From the NCBI RefSeq assembly GCF_001571265.1, contig NZ_BCTL01000026.1, positions 46,510-110,509 on the forward strand: a DNA stretch of 64,000 nucleotides, written 5' to 3'. The notes beneath the pieces are model-generated. The model was given only the letters and a program-made list of their open reading frames with translations. It was not told the DNA's origin and did not search any database. Positions 1 to 9,899 of the stretch are shown piece by piece. The position numbers and the translations under genes were made by a program. Numbering within the stretch: the stretch's first letter is position 1; each line of letters starts with the position of its first letter. Source of the DNA: Cedecea neteri NBRC 105707 = ATCC 33855 (GTDB lineage Bacteria > Pseudomonadota > Gammaproteobacteria > Enterobacterales > Enterobacteriaceae).

Positions 1-1
1 G

Positions 2-1273
2 CCCGCAAACAGGAACTTTATAATTTACCTCAGTGTAATTCTCACTCTATTTCTATACAGTAAGAAAAAATACATTCAATATGAATTAGATCAGGGCGGC
101 AGATATGGTATCTATTTGCTTGTTGCCTTTCTGGTATTTACATTAGTCAACGGTTTTTTTGTTGCCCCCAATCTCTTAGAAATGGTCAGAAGCTGGCAAG
201 GGCAATATTTACGGGCTGGATTATTGTTCTTTGTTGGGCTGTATTTATATCCGATTTGTAGTTATCACTTTAAAGGCTTTAACAAAAACAAGCTGTTTTC
301 GTACGTTATACTTTCTTCTTTGATTATAGTCTTTATTCAGTTGCTACAATTCTTATATTTTTATCTTAAAACTGGTGAGCTTTTGTGGGGCGAGACATGG
401 AGTGTTCCTAGCCGTACTGAAATGAGCTTTCAGATCAATCTTGTAACGGGTTTACTACTGGCCGAGATAGCTTGTAGAGTATTCCTGCATCGTCAGTTTC
501 TAATATTTAAAACATGGTTAATTACCACTGCTATTATTTTGTGTTTTATCTGTTCAGTCATCATTAAAACCCGCTGGGGAACTGTTGGGATGATTGGTAG
601 TACAATTTCTATTTGCTTTTTTATTGCGTTAAAGGAATTGAGTAAAAAAAACCTGCCAAAGCTGCTTTCAGCATTTGTATTAATAACTATCACCGTCGGC
701 GCTATAGGTTACACTTCCTGGCATCAGGACAGTCGTTGGAAAACCCTGAGTATGGATATGGTGGCGGGTTGGAACATCGATATGCATAGCCGCTGTTATA
801 ATGGTTTTGATGGTCCAGCGATGCAGGATAAAAATGGGCGAATCATGGACGATTCGAATAGCTGTCGAGCATCTTTTTTCCATCAGGGAATTGAGTTAAT
901 TACAGAAAATCCATTTGGTAGCGGCCCGCGTAAAGATGCCTTCTTAGTGCTCTTACAAAAAGAATTTAATGACCCAATTATTCAACAATCCAATAGTCAT
1001 TATGGGTTAATCGATGTTACGCTTCAGAATGGTGTTCTCGGGTTAATTATCTGGTTAGCATTTGTTTTTTCTATGATACTGATTGGATGGAGAAAGTTTT
1101 CACGTGAATCGAATGTTATTGGTCTGTATTTGTCATTATTTACGGTGAGCTTCTTATTCCGCTCTAGTGTGGATAATATGATGCGAGATCATTTCCTTGA
1201 GCAAAATTTGGCTCTGACTGGACTGATGCTTGGTTTGATTTTTACTCCAAAAATGTCTCGGGATGAAAAATGA
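2..1273 (+). CDS. waaL: O-antigen ligase family protein (WaaL-like), 5' end cut by window edge
   Basis: Polytopic inner-membrane protein, most likely the ligase that transfers undecaprenyl-linked O polysaccharide to the lipid A-core on the periplasmic face. The reading frame is open from base 2, so the first usable start in view (TTG at 116) is not the real one and the start lies upstream of the window. At least 423 residues are visible, close to the usual ligase length. Many hydrophobic segments are followed by a large periplasmic loop rich in polar residues (about 725-1000 in DNA). After it comes the Wzy_C-type motif HYGLIDVTLQNGVLG, which resembles the ligase pattern H[NSQ]x9Gxx[GTY] but has Tyr at the second place. 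It overlaps the next gene by 4 bases. The DNA is AT-rich, as is common for LPS core loci. A Wzy-type polymerase is the alternative, but the position beside core heptosyltransferase genes favours a ligase. Confidence 0.75.
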   Translation, partial: PANRNFIIYLSVILTLFLYSKKKYIQYELDQGGRYGIYLLVAFLVFTLVNGFFVAPNLLEMVRSWQGQYLRAGLLFFVGLYLYPICSYHFKGFNKNKLFSYVILSSLIIVFIQLLQFLYFYLKTGELLWGETWSVPSRTEMSFQINLVTGLLLAEIACRVFLHRQFLIFKTWLITTAIILCFICSVIIKTRWGTVGMIGSTISICFFIALKELSKKNLPKLLSAFVLITITVGAIGYTSWHQDSRWKTLSMDMVAGWNIDMHSRCYNGFDGPAMQDKNGRIMDDSNSCRASFFHQGIELITENPFGSGPRKDAFLVLLQKEFNDPIIQQSNSHYGLIDVTLQNGVLGLIIWLAFVFSMILIGWRKFSRESNVIGLYLSLFTVSFLFRSSVDNMMRDHFLEQNLALTGLMLGLIFTPKMSRDEK

Positions 1274-2286
1274 AAGTGTTAATTATTCGTAGAGATAATA
1301 TCGGTGATTTGATATTAACAACACCACTTATTTCTACGCTTGCAAAAGAACTGAATTGTAAAGTGGGTTTATTGGTTAATACCTATAATAAATCTATTCT
1401 TGAGCATAATCCCAATGTAGGAAAGGTTTTTTTGTACAGTAAACTTCATCATCGTACGGAGGGGACGTCAAAAATAAATGTTCTCTTCCAGAGACTGAAG
1501 ACTATTATTAGCTTGCGCCGTGAGAAATATGATGTTGCGATCGTTGCGAAAGAGCGTTGGGATAAACGTCCATTATTGTGGGCTAAGTTATCCGGGGCGA
1601 AAAGAGTTATCGCGATAGGTAACAACTGTCCAGATAGCATCACTGATGCAATTCCCGAAACGGAAGAGAAGCTGCACTTAGTTAACTTATTGGCCAGGCT
1701 GGGGACTCCTCTTGGTTGTACATCGGCACCGGGTCCATTAGAGCTGTATGTTACGGAAGAAGAAGTTAATGCGATCAAGTCAAAAATAAACTTTCCTGAA
1801 GATAATCTACCGGTATATGGCTTACAAATTAGCTCTCGTAGAATCGAGCAGCAGTGGCCAAAAGAGCTTTTTGTTGAATTTGCTCGTCGATTAGCAGAAA
1901 GAGAGTCTTGCCATATTCTTCTGTTTTGGTCACCAGGAAAATCTGATAATCAACAGCATCCTGGTGATGATGAAAAAGCTGAATTTATTCTTGAGCAATG
2001 TGCAGATCTTCCAATTATTGCGGTAAAAACAAAGAATGTGCGTGAGTTAATGGCCGGAATGGCGTTATGCGACCAGATTGTCACGAGCGATGGTGGTGCA
2101 TTACATATTGCTGCTGGTGTGCAGAAACCTATCGTTGCGTTGTTTGGTAATAGGGCCGAATGGCTTTGGACGCCATGGGGCGTACCGTTCGAAATGTTGC
2201 AGGGCAGGGATTACGATGTCAGAAATATCAGTGTTGATGATGTGATGAACCGCTTCGTTGCATTACGTGAACGCGTGAAAGATTAA
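1270..2286 (+). CDS. Glycosyltransferase family 9 (heptosyltransferase-like), LPS core
   Basis: A 338-residue GT9 protein, expected to add a heptose or a related sugar to the LPS core on the cytoplasmic side of the inner membrane. The N-terminus has the family signature RRDNIGDLILTTP (residues 7-19). The C-terminal half has the donor-binding motif SDGGALHIAAG followed by PIVALFG. ATG overlaps the ligase stop (ATGA), so the two genes are translationally coupled. It does not look like a close WaaQ, WaaC or WaaF orthologue, so the exact acceptor cannot be stated. It is AT-rich like its neighbours. Confidence 0.8.
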   Translation: MKVLIIRRDNIGDLILTTPLISTLAKELNCKVGLLVNTYNKSILEHNPNVGKVFLYSKLHHRTEGTSKINVLFQRLKTIISLRREKYDVAIVAKERWDKRPLLWAKLSGAKRVIAIGNNCPDSITDAIPETEEKLHLVNLLARLGTPLGCTSAPGPLELYVTEEEVNAIKSKINFPEDNLPVYGLQISSRRIEQQWPKELFVEFARRLAERESCHILLFWSPGKSDNQQHPGDDEKAEFILEQCADLPIIAVKTKNVRELMAGMALCDQIVTSDGGALHIAAGVQKPIVALFGNRAEWLWTPWGVPFEMLQGRDYDVRNISVDDVMNRFVALRERVKD

Positions 2287-2354
2287 TAAAATCAAGCCTG
2301 ATAAGGCAATGATATCTCAATCTGTTTTAGAATAATTTAAATGGGTATTGCTTA

Positions 2355-3470
2355 ATGATTAGAGCATTTAGGAAAAGGATCCAGCTATGGCTGGTTAATT
2401 TTTTTCTAATTATCTACACTCGTCAAAAGGATCTGTATTCAAGTCGACGTGTATTTGAACTCGATGATAAGAGCGATTTCAATAATATACTAATATACTC
2501 TTCTACCGCTCTTGGGGATTTTATGATGAATTCCCCTGCCATTCATGAGATTAGAAAGAGATACCCTTCTGCAAATATTACCTTAGTGTGTAATAAGAAA
2601 ATGTATAGTTTTCTTAAGGACGGGGCAGAGTGGGATAATTTAATCGATTGGGATAACAAACTTACTACACTTTTTAAATTAGTGAAGGAAATTAAAAAGC
2701 ATGGTTCCCCTGAGTTAACCGTTATTCTCCATTCTCATACGCCATATGATTTCTTAAGTGCTATATTGTCCGGTACGAAGTATGTTTTCGTGGATAATGA
2801 TAAGCAAGATTTGCCGCTTGTCAGCAAATGGGCGACGAACCGTATTAATAAATTTGTAGGGCACACTATTCAGCGGAAGTTGGAGTTAATTTCTCCCCTG
2901 TTAGACTCAAAACCTGATAACAGTATGCGTCTTCCATTTTCGGTAGAAAAGACCATTACTGAAAGTGATGCTAACTATAGGTGGATTGGTTTCCAGATGG
3001 GGGCTTCATCCTATAAAAAATGTTGGCCCGTTCAGCGATTTGCCACACTAGCAAGCCAACTCTTTACTTCTCCGGATGTGAGAATTGTACTGATAGGGGC
3101 GCCGAATGAGCGTCCTTTGCAAGACGAGTTCATGCAAAATCTGGATCCTTGCTTCCATGACAGAGTGAGACCTTTGATTGGCGAAACGACGCTAAAGGAA
3201 TTAATCCAGGAAGTTAAAAATATGGATCTGTTGGTGACTTCTGATACCGGGCCTATGCACCTTGCGGTGGCGATGCAGATACCTACCGTCAGTATGTTTG
3301 TTATTACTTCCCCTTATCTGTATGGACCTTTCCAGGATCCACAATTACATTCGGTCATTTATAAAGCCTATACTGTTCTGGATGAATTGAAATATAAGTC
3401 AGCGCTAGAGAAAATTAGCTGTGATGAAGTACTGAGCCGGATAACAGACTACTTTAATAAGAAGGCATAA
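2355..3470 (+). CDS. Glycosyltransferase family 9 (heptosyltransferase-like), second copy
   Basis: A 371-residue GT9 protein. A basic, hydrophobic N-terminal stretch of about 35 residues, probably membrane-associating, precedes the signature STALGDFMMNSPA. The C-terminal donor-binding motif is TSDTGPMHLAVA. It is only distantly similar to the gene upstream, so the pair is not a recent duplication. A 68-base AT-rich gap separates them, and the region before the ATG has only a weak ribosome-binding site. It is the last gene of the plus-strand LPS operon and converges on waaC through a shared terminator. Likely role: a further core sugar transfer; acceptor unknown. Confidence 0.78.
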   Translation: MIRAFRKRIQLWLVNFFLIIYTRQKDLYSSRRVFELDDKSDFNNILIYSSTALGDFMMNSPAIHEIRKRYPSANITLVCNKKMYSFLKDGAEWDNLIDWDNKLTTLFKLVKEIKKHGSPELTVILHSHTPYDFLSAILSGTKYVFVDNDKQDLPLVSKWATNRINKFVGHTIQRKLELISPLLDSKPDNSMRLPFSVEKTITESDANYRWIGFQMGASSYKKCWPVQRFATLASQLFTSPDVRIVLIGAPNERPLQDEFMQNLDPCFHDRVRPLIGETTLKELIQEVKNMDLLVTSDTGPMHLAVAMQIPTVSMFVITSPYLYGPFQDPQLHSVIYKAYTVLDELKYKSALEKISCDEVLSRITDYFNKKA

Positions 3471-3477
3471 ATACTAT

Positions 3478-3509
3478 ACACCCTGATGTTGCCCAGGCAT
3501 TCGGGGTGT
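3478..3509. terminator. Bidirectional terminator between convergent LPS operons
   Basis: ACACCC at 3478-3483 pairs with GGGTGT at 3504-3509. The loop itself can form a small TGCC/GGCA hairpin. It sits between the plus-strand GT9 gene and the end of waaC. Confidence 0.6.
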
Positions 3510-4475
3510 TTATTTGAATGTGCTCTGAATTTTTTCTAATACTTCTCGTGAGGAGAGTTTTGACATCTTGTCGTCTGGGGCGTTACACACTTCCTGGTTT
3601 TTCCCATACCCGCCAATCAGCCCCGGATCTGTCGGTCCGTAAAGCGTGATATTCGGGCGGTCTAATGCTGCGGTAAGATGGCTTAATCCTGTATCAACGG
3701 AAACCACATATTTTGCCCCCGCCAACACTTTGGCCACTTCTTCAAGCGTCATTTTCGGTAAGACGTCTACAAAATCAAACCCTTCCGCCAACCGCTTTGC
3801 TCTCGCTTCTTCATGTGGCGCTCCCCACGGAAGCTTAATGCGAACCCCTGAACCCTCCAGCAGGCCAATTAGCTCACGCCAGTGCGTCTCCGGCCAGTGT
3901 TTATCATCTCGTGTAGTCGCATGTAAGAATACGGCATATTGACCATTACCCGCGTTCAGCGAGTTCAGGAAATGCGGTGCGATTGCATAATCGCCCTGCC
4001 GATCGGATTGGGTATATCCCAAACTCTTAGCAAAAAGCTCACGCACGCGTTCTACGGCGTGTTGCTGCCTGGCCACGCTATGTCTTACGTTGTAGAACAG
4101 ACTGGCTAATGGCTCACGTGCGCTGTTCCAGTCCATGCCGTGTTTTCTACCCTGTGCCTTACGAGTGACCAGCGCGGCACTCTTTACCAGGCCTTGAGCA
4201 TCGATAATGCAGTCATATTCTCGGGCCTTCAGTGCCTGGTAGAATGCTTTGCGTTCGGCGCGTGTTTTCGACGAAAACCAGCTTTTACGCCAGCGACGGA
4301 TCGCAACCGGGAATACTTTATCCACGGCCGGGTGCCAGCTCGGGATCTGGGCAAAGCCTTCTTCAACTACCCAATCGAATTTGATACCCGGAATGGCATG
4401 CATCGCATCCGTCAGCGCAGGAAGAGAATGGAGCACATCGCCCATGGAGGACGTTTTAACGAGAAGTACACGCAT
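3510..4475 (-). CDS. waaC: LPS heptosyltransferase I
   Basis: Transfers the first L-glycero-D-manno-heptose from ADP-heptose to the inner Kdo of Kdo2-lipid A, the first heptose step of inner-core synthesis. It has 321 residues, the usual WaaC size. The N-terminus MRVLLVKTSSMGDVLHSLPA carries the family Asp (D13) and the C-terminus has SVDTGLSHLTAALDRP, the ADP-heptose site. It is the third gene of hldD-waaF-waaC. Its ATG shares one base with the waaF stop (TGATG), so translation is coupled. Loss of this gene gives a deep-rough phenotype in relatives. Confidence 0.95.
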   Translation of the reverse strand: MRVLLVKTSSMGDVLHSLPALTDAMHAIPGIKFDWVVEEGFAQIPSWHPAVDKVFPVAIRRWRKSWFSSKTRAERKAFYQALKAREYDCIIDAQGLVKSAALVTRKAQGRKHGMDWNSAREPLASLFYNVRHSVARQQHAVERVRELFAKSLGYTQSDRQGDYAIAPHFLNSLNAGNGQYAVFLHATTRDDKHWPETHWRELIGLLEGSGVRIKLPWGAPHEEARAKRLAEGFDFVDVLPKMTLEEVAKVLAGAKYVVSVDTGLSHLTAALDRPNITLYGPTDPGLIGGYGKNQEVCNAPDDKMSKLSSREVLEKIQSTFK

Positions 4476-5524
4476 CAGTCTTCCTTGCTGCTGGTTAGCA
4501 GTTCAGTCAATGTCACCAGCACACTTTCGGGCGTAATATCGATCAGGCTCTGATGATATCCTTCCTCAGCATCGCCTTTACGGACTTTATGATAGCCACC
4601 GATCAGGCGAATAACCCTCGCTTTATGGGAAAGCGGTGGCGTGAAATCTGGGCTGCTAGGGCCATAAAGTGCCACCAGTGGGCGGTCGAGTGCTGCCGCG
4701 ACGTGCATCAGGCCGGAGTCATTAGTGACTACGCCCTGGCAAGCTGCGAGCAAGATAACGGCCTGCTCAAGCTGGGTATCTCCAGCAAGGTTGCGGCACC
4801 ATGCCTGTTGCTCAGTGCTGAGGGCAGCAAGAATCTCTTTACCCGCGTCTTTATCTTTGGCGGAGCCGAAAAGCACAACCTGATAGCCAGCATCAATGAG
4901 TTTTGCCGCGAGCGCGGCATAATGATAGTGCGGCCACCGTTTTGCCGGGCCGAACTCTGCCCCGGGGCAGAAACCTATCATCGGGCGCTGTTGCTCAAGG
5001 TTAAAGGCGGCACAGGCCTGTGTTTTTTCACCTTCACTAACGTGCAGTTGAGGCCACAGCATTGGCTGCGGGAGATCTTTAGCCGACTGCATTACACCCT
5101 TGTCGTAACCTAAGGCGACGTAGCGTTCTACCATTAAAGGCCAGGCTTCTTTATCCAACTTGCGGCTGTCATTTAGCAGGCCATAGCGCATTTCGCCCAG
5201 CCAGCCGGTGCGATGGGGGATGTTGGCAAAAAAGGGAACCAGTGCGGATTTGAACGAGTTTGGCAGGACGTAAGCGCGATCGTAGCGCTTATCTCGAAGG
5301 CTATGACCGAGACGGCGACGTTCTGCGATTTGCAGCGCACCGTGACCCAGTGGCATAGCAATCGCTTCGTTCACTTCCGGCATACGCGATAATAGCGGAC
5401 GGCACCACGCGGGTGCCATCACGTCAATGATCGCCTGGGGATAGCGTGCCTTGAGCGTGCGATAGAGACTTTGCGACATCATCATGTCGCCCACCCATGA
5501 CGGGCCAATCACCAGAATCTTCAT
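4475..5524 (-). CDS. waaF: ADP-heptose--LPS heptosyltransferase II
   Basis: Adds the second heptose to HepI of the LPS inner core. It has 349 residues, as in E. coli. The N-terminal MKILVIGPSWVGDMMMSQSL has the GT9 Asp. The C-terminal motif NDSGLMHVAAALDRPLVALYG forms the donor site. It lies 16 bases downstream of hldD and overlaps waaC by one base. It is GC-richer than the plus-strand core genes, so this operon belongs to the conserved backbone and not to the variable part of the locus. Confidence 0.95.
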   Translation of the reverse strand: MKILVIGPSWVGDMMMSQSLYRTLKARYPQAIIDVMAPAWCRPLLSRMPEVNEAIAMPLGHGALQIAERRRLGHSLRDKRYDRAYVLPNSFKSALVPFFANIPHRTGWLGEMRYGLLNDSRKLDKEAWPLMVERYVALGYDKGVMQSAKDLPQPMLWPQLHVSEGEKTQACAAFNLEQQRPMIGFCPGAEFGPAKRWPHYHYAALAAKLIDAGYQVVLFGSAKDKDAGKEILAALSTEQQAWCRNLAGDTQLEQAVILLAACQGVVTNDSGLMHVAAALDRPLVALYGPSSPDFTPPLSHKARVIRLIGGYHKVRKGDAEEGYHQSLIDITPESVLVTLTELLTSSKED

Positions 5525-5540
5525 ACTTTCCCTGTGCAGC

Positions 5541-6473
5541 TTATGCGTCGCGATTTAACCATGTCATGTATTCCGCAACCCCTTCGGCTACGGTTTTGAA
5601 CGGCTTGTCGTAACCCGCTGCGCGCAGATTGGTTAAGTCAGCTTCCGTATAAGCCTGGTAGCGGCCCTTCAGCTTGTCCGGGAAAGGAATGTACTCGATG
5701 CTACCTTTGCTGTGGTACGCCAGCGCAGCGTCCGCCACGGCCTGGAAGGATTCTGCACGGCCGGTACCACAATTGAAAATACCGGAAACGCCATTTTGCC
5801 AGAACCACAGATTAACGGCGGCCACATCGCCCACATAGATGAAGTCACGCTTGAAGCCGTCACTGCCTTCAAAGAGTTTAGGGTTTTCACCGTTATTCAA
5901 CTGGGTGTTGAGATGGAAGGCAACGCTTGCCATGCTGCCTTTGTGGCCTTCACGTGGCCCATAGACGTTAAAGTAGCGGAAACCGGTCACCTGAGAGTTA
6001 GCTTCTGGCAGGATCTGGCGCACATATTCATCAAACAGGAATTTTGAGTAACCATACACGTTCAGCGGTTGTTCATATTCGCGTGATTCGATGAAGTCTT
6101 TATTGCGCCCGCCGTAGGTCGCGGCGGAAGAAGCATACAGGAACGGAATTTCACGCTCCAGACAGTAGTGCAGAATTTCTTTCGAGTACTGATAGTTGTT
6201 GTCCATCATGTACTTGCCGTCCCACTCGGTGGTGGAGGAGCAGGCACCTTCATGGAAGATGGCGTCGATATCACCGAACTCTTCCCCGGCCATAATCTGG
6301 ATCAGGAAATCTTCCTTATCCATGTAGTCGGTGATATCCAGGTCAACCAGGTTAACAAATTTAGTCCCGTCTTTGAGGTTATCCACCACCAGGATATCGC
6401 GGTAGCCTTGTTCGTTCAGGGATTTAATAATGTTGCTGCCGATCATGCCGGCGCCGCCAGTAACGATAATCAT
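5541..6473 (-). CDS. hldD: ADP-glyceromanno-heptose 6-epimerase
   Basis: Converts ADP-D-glycero-beta-D-manno-heptose to the L,D form, the donor for WaaC and WaaF. It is an extended short-chain dehydrogenase of 310 residues, the family length. The Rossmann motif GGAGMIG spans residues 6-12. S116, Y140 and K144 form the catalytic triad (YASSAATYG, then YGYSK). First gene of the hldD-waaF-waaC operon, transcribed divergently from kbl. The start ATG is at 6471-6473. In E. coli this gene has heat-shock control; I could not pin a sigma-32 site here. Confidence 0.97.
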   Translation of the reverse strand: MIIVTGGAGMIGSNIIKSLNEQGYRDILVVDNLKDGTKFVNLVDLDITDYMDKEDFLIQIMAGEEFGDIDAIFHEGACSSTTEWDGKYMMDNNYQYSKEILHYCLEREIPFLYASSAATYGGRNKDFIESREYEQPLNVYGYSKFLFDEYVRQILPEANSQVTGFRYFNVYGPREGHKGSMASVAFHLNTQLNNGENPKLFEGSDGFKRDFIYVGDVAAVNLWFWQNGVSGIFNCGTGRAESFQAVADAALAYHSKGSIEYIPFPDKLKGRYQAYTEADLTNLRAAGYDKPFKTVAEGVAEYMTWLNRDA

Positions 6474-6688
6474 AAGTTCAACCTTTAAAAAGTGGGGCTT
6501 TCAGGCCATACACCTGATGCGCTAATGGCTCTTATCATACCATTACAATTAAAGACCCGCCTAATGAGCGGAAGTTTTTCACCCTCGTGATTTATCCTGC
6601 AAAAATCAGATTCACTGAAGCGTAATCTCGTCTCCTGGTATAGGTTTGGGTAATATATGCCGAAATTTGCCATGCCTGGAGAATCGCG
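6474..6688. promoter_or_regulatory. Divergent hldD / kbl promoter region
   Basis: 215 bases with AT-rich patches carrying the outward promoters of hldD and kbl-tdh. E. coli has yibB between these genes; nothing similar is left here. A short open frame on the minus strand (6485-6673) has no recognisable product and is probably chance. Confidence 0.4.
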
Positions 6689-7885
6689 ATGCGCGAAGAT
6701 TTTTACAAGCAGTTGACCTCCCAGCTCGAGACGGCTCGTGCGGAAGGGTTATTTAAAGAAGAGCGTATTATCACCTCCGCCCAGCAGGCGGATATCACCG
6801 TTGCCGATGGCAGCCACGTTATCAACTTCTGCGCCAATAACTATCTGGGTCTTGCTAACCATCCGCTGCTGATTGAAGCGGCTAAACAGGGGATGGATAA
6901 ACATGGTTTTGGTATGGCTTCTGTCCGCTTTATCTGCGGCACTCAGGACAGCCATAAACAGCTGGAAAGCAAGCTGGCAGATTTCCTGGGAACGGACGAT
7001 GCGATTCTGTACTCCTCCTGCTTCGACGCCAACGGCGGCCTGTTTGAAACCCTGCTCGGGCCGGAAGACGCCATCATCTCTGATGCGCTAAACCACGCTT
7101 CAATTATTGACGGTGTTCGCCTGTGCAAAGCGCAGCGCTATCGCTACGCCAATAACGACATGCAGGAGCTGGAAGCTCGTCTGAAAGAGGCTCGTGCGGC
7201 CGGTGCCCGCCACGTGATGATCGCCACCGACGGCGTGTTCTCAATGGACGGTGTGATTGCTAACCTGCAGGGCGTCTGTGACCTGGCGGATAAGTACAAC
7301 GCGTTGGTGATGGTCGATGACTCTCACGCTGTGGGCTTTGTCGGTGCCAACGGGCGCGGCACGCATGAATACTGCGATGTTATGGACCGCGTTGATATTA
7401 TCACCGGTACGCTGGGCAAAGCACTCGGTGGCGCTTCAGGTGGCTATACCGCGGGTCGCAAAGAAGTTATCGAATGGCTTCGCCAGCGTTCCCGTCCTTA
7501 TCTGTTCTCGAATTCACTCGCGCCGGCTATCGTTTCCGCCTCTATCAAAGTCCTGGAAATGCTGGAGTCAGGCGAAGAGCTGCGTGAGCGCCTGTGGTCA
7601 AACGCTCGCCTGTTCCGTGAAAAAATGAGCGCAGCCGGGTTTACGCTTGCTGGTGCCGATCACGCCATTATTCCAGTAATGCTTGGCGAAGCGGTTGTCG
7701 CCCAGAACTTTGCGCGTGAACTGCAAAAAGAAGGTATTTACGTCACCGGTTTCTTCTACCCGGTGGTGCCAAAAGGTCAGGCGCGTATCCGCACCCAAAT
7801 GTCGGCGGCGCATACCCCTGAGCAAATTGAACGTGCGGTAGATGCGTTTACGCGCATCGGTAAGCAACTAGGCGTTATCGCTTAA
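6689..7885 (+). CDS. kbl: Glycine C-acetyltransferase (2-amino-3-ketobutyrate CoA ligase)
   Basis: PLP enzyme that splits 2-amino-3-ketobutyrate with CoA into glycine and acetyl-CoA, the second step of threonine degradation after Tdh. It has 398 residues. An alpha-oxoamine synthase fold is shown by [11 protein letters not shown] near residue 46, DDSHAVGF at 210-217 and the PLP lysine K244 in [14 protein letters not shown]. It is followed after 10 bases by tdh, whose unstable product is channelled to it. The start ATG follows a GGAG site (6678-6681). Confidence 0.97.
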   Translation: MREDFYKQLTSQLETARAEGLFKEERIITSAQQADITVADGSHVINFCANNYLGLANHPLLIEAAKQGMDKHGFGMASVRFICGTQDSHKQLESKLADFLGTDDAILYSSCFDANGGLFETLLGPEDAIISDALNHASIIDGVRLCKAQRYRYANNDMQELEARLKEARAAGARHVMIATDGVFSMDGVIANLQGVCDLADKYNALVMVDDSHAVGFVGANGRGTHEYCDVMDRVDIITGTLGKALGGASGGYTAGRKEVIEWLRQRSRPYLFSNSLAPAIVSASIKVLEMLESGEELRERLWSNARLFREKMSAAGFTLAGADHAIIPVMLGEAVVAQNFARELQKEGIYVTGFFYPVVPKGQARIRTQMSAAHTPEQIERAVDAFTRIGKQLGVIA

Positions 7886-7895
7886 GGGAGCGGTC

Positions 7896-8921
7896 ATGAA
7901 AGCATTAGCAAAACTGAAGGCGGAAGAAGGCATCTGGATGACGGATGCCCCTAAGCCGGAAATGGGTCATAACGACCTGCTGATCAAAATTCGTAAAACG
8001 GCGATTTGCGGGACCGACGTCCATATTTACAACTGGGATGAATGGTCGCAAAAAACCATCCCTGTTCCTATGGTTGTAGGTCACGAATACGTAGGAGAAG
8101 TAGTCGGCATTGGTCAGGAAGTGAAAGGCTTTAAGATTGGCGATCGTGTTTCCGGCGAAGGGCATATTACCTGCGGCCACTGCCGTAACTGTCGCGGCGG
8201 GCGAACCCACCTGTGCCGCAACACCACCGGTGTTGGTGTGAACCGTCCTGGCTGTTTTGCTGAGTATTTGGTTATCCCGGCGTTTAATGCGTTCAAAATT
8301 CCGGACAATATTTCTGATGACCTGGCTTCCATCTTCGATCCGTTCGGCAACGCAGTGCATACCGCGCTTTCGTTCGATCTGGTGGGCGAAGATGTGCTGG
8401 TGTCCGGCGCTGGCCCTATCGGGATCATGGCTGCGGCAGTAGCAAAGCATGTTGGTGCTCGTAACGTGGTGATTACCGATGTGAACGAATACCGCCTGGA
8501 GCTGGCGCGCGAAATGGGTATCACTCGCGCAGTTAATGTCAGTAAAGAAAGCCTGCAGGACGTGATGAGCGAACTGGGGATGACCGAAGGCTTTGACGTG
8601 GGGCTGGAGATGTCCGGTGCACCGCCGGCGTTTCACACGATGCTGGATACCATGAACCACGGTGGTCGTATTGCTATGCTGGGGATCCCACCGTCAGATA
8701 TGTCTATCGACTGGACCAAGGTTATCTTTAAAGGGCTGTTTATTAAAGGTATCTACGGCCGCGAGATGTTTGAAACCTGGTACAAGATGGCTGCACTGAT
8801 TCAGTCCGGCCTGGATCTGTCCCCGATTATCACCCACCGCTTCTCTATCGATGAGTTCCAGAAAGGCTTTGACGCGATGCGCTCCGGGCAGTCCGGCAAA
8901 GTTATCCTGAGCTGGGATTAA
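7896..8921 (+). CDS. tdh: L-threonine 3-dehydrogenase
   Basis: NAD- and zinc-dependent oxidation of threonine to 2-amino-3-ketobutyrate. 341 residues of the medium-chain dehydrogenase family. Catalytic zinc ligands are C38 (CGTDVH), H63 and E64 (GHEYVGE). The structural zinc site has C93, C96, C99 and C107. The cofactor fold has GAGPIG. It is cotranscribed with kbl and closed by a strong terminator. E. coli has waaH between tdh and yibQ; here tdh converges directly on yibQ. Confidence 0.97.
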   Translation: MKALAKLKAEEGIWMTDAPKPEMGHNDLLIKIRKTAICGTDVHIYNWDEWSQKTIPVPMVVGHEYVGEVVGIGQEVKGFKIGDRVSGEGHITCGHCRNCRGGRTHLCRNTTGVGVNRPGCFAEYLVIPAFNAFKIPDNISDDLASIFDPFGNAVHTALSFDLVGEDVLVSGAGPIGIMAAAVAKHVGARNVVITDVNEYRLELAREMGITRAVNVSKESLQDVMSELGMTEGFDVGLEMSGAPPAFHTMLDTMNHGGRIAMLGIPPSDMSIDWTKVIFKGLFIKGIYGREMFETWYKMAALIQSGLDLSPIITHRFSIDEFQKGFDAMRSGQSGKVILSWD

Positions 8922-8929
8922 TCATTAAA

Positions 8930-8957
8930 CCAGAGGGCCTTACGCCCTCTGGTTTTT
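8930..8957 (+). terminator. kbl-tdh terminator
   Basis: CCAGAGGGC (8930-8938) pairs with GCCCTCTGG (8944-8952), followed by five T. It lies between tdh and the convergent yibQ. Confidence 0.85.
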
Positions 8958-8960
8958 CAA

Positions 8961-9896
8961 TCATGCCTGTTTGTCCCAACCTTGCCACTGATGCTGGAGG
9001 TATTTCACCAGCGCGCTCTCGGCAATACTTTCGCTGATAACTTTGAAGTAGGTGATGGCGTACACCGGCTCGATAGGCTGCTTCGGCTTACACAGCTTCA
9101 CGCCACGGAATGGATTACGCGGCGGGGGCAGTTTGCCCGGCTGCGTATTATTTGGCGTCGAGGTATCTACCTGTGGTTCATTAAGCAGGCTGCTCGGGCG
9201 TACCAGAGTAATGTCCGGTGGAAGGTTATAGACCATCTGCTGGAGAACGCGAACGGTTGAAGGGTGGGGGTGACCGATAGCAATTGCCGACCCGGTTTTG
9301 CGTGCGAGCTGGATCGCGCGGTTGAACTGAAAGCGAATATCCGCTTCGTTCTGAGTATCGTCGAGAAAGACTTTCCTTTTAATCACTTTGACACGAGTTC
9401 CGGCCGCGGCCCGCGTGGCCTGGCTGTTGCCAATGGTCATGCTGTCCAGGAAATAGAGATTGTACTGCTCCAGCGACTGCATCACCTTTTGCATGCCGAA
9501 CAGGCTGGAGGTCATCGCACTGCCCATATGGTTATTCATCCCAACTGCATAAGGGACTTTGTTCACCGCGTCGCGAATAATTCTCTCGATCTCGCTGCTG
9601 CTCATGTCCGGGCGGAGCGTATCCTTCTCTAGCGGCTGCTTGCTTAGTGGTGCCATCGGCAGGTGGATCAAGACTTCGTGCCCGGCGTTATGGGCTTTGG
9701 TGGCCATTTCGCGAGCATGTGGCGCGTTGGGTAGCACGGCGACGGAGACGTTAGTCGGCAGGGCCAGCACTTGGTTTTCCTGCTGAGGACGATAGCCAAA
9801 GTCATCAATGACTATCGAGAGCTTACCGGCCCATGCGGAGGTTGCCAGCATTAGCCCGCTGGCGGCGGCAAAAAAAACAGTGCGGAACTGAGGCAA
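8961..9896 (-). CDS. yibQ: Divergent polysaccharide deacetylase family protein
   Basis: Predicted exported protein of 311 residues with a cleavable signal peptide (about residues 1-23, ending SAWA). The domain is of the divergent polysaccharide deacetylase type. Visible family pieces are the SIVIDDFGYRP start, the HLPMAPLS region, MNNHMGSAMTS with conserved His residues, and IAIGHPHPST. Activity on a cell-wall or other polysaccharide is inferred from the family and not proven. It lies 3 bases downstream of envC and is presumably cotranscribed, which hints at a periplasmic cell-wall role. Confidence 0.88.
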   Translation of the reverse strand: MPQFRTVFFAAASGLMLATSAWAGKLSIVIDDFGYRPQQENQVLALPTNVSVAVLPNAPHAREMATKAHNAGHEVLIHLPMAPLSKQPLEKDTLRPDMSSSEIERIIRDAVNKVPYAVGMNNHMGSAMTSSLFGMQKVMQSLEQYNLYFLDSMTIGNSQATRAAAGTRVKVIKRKVFLDDTQNEADIRFQFNRAIQLARKTGSAIAIGHPHPSTVRVLQQMVYNLPPDITLVRPSSLLNEPQVDTSTPNNTQPGKLPPPRNPFRGVKLCKPKQPIEPVYAITYFKVISESIAESALVKYLQHQWQGWDKQA

Positions 9897-9899
9897 AAC

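Noticed and set aside
6485..6673. 62-residue frame between hldD and kbl
   Set aside because: Covers the divergent promoter region, lacks a plausible ribosome-binding site and any known relative.
7905..8660. 251-residue open frame antisense to tdh
   Set aside because: It lies entirely opposite a well-conserved gene and its translation has no family features; a shadow of GC-biased codons.
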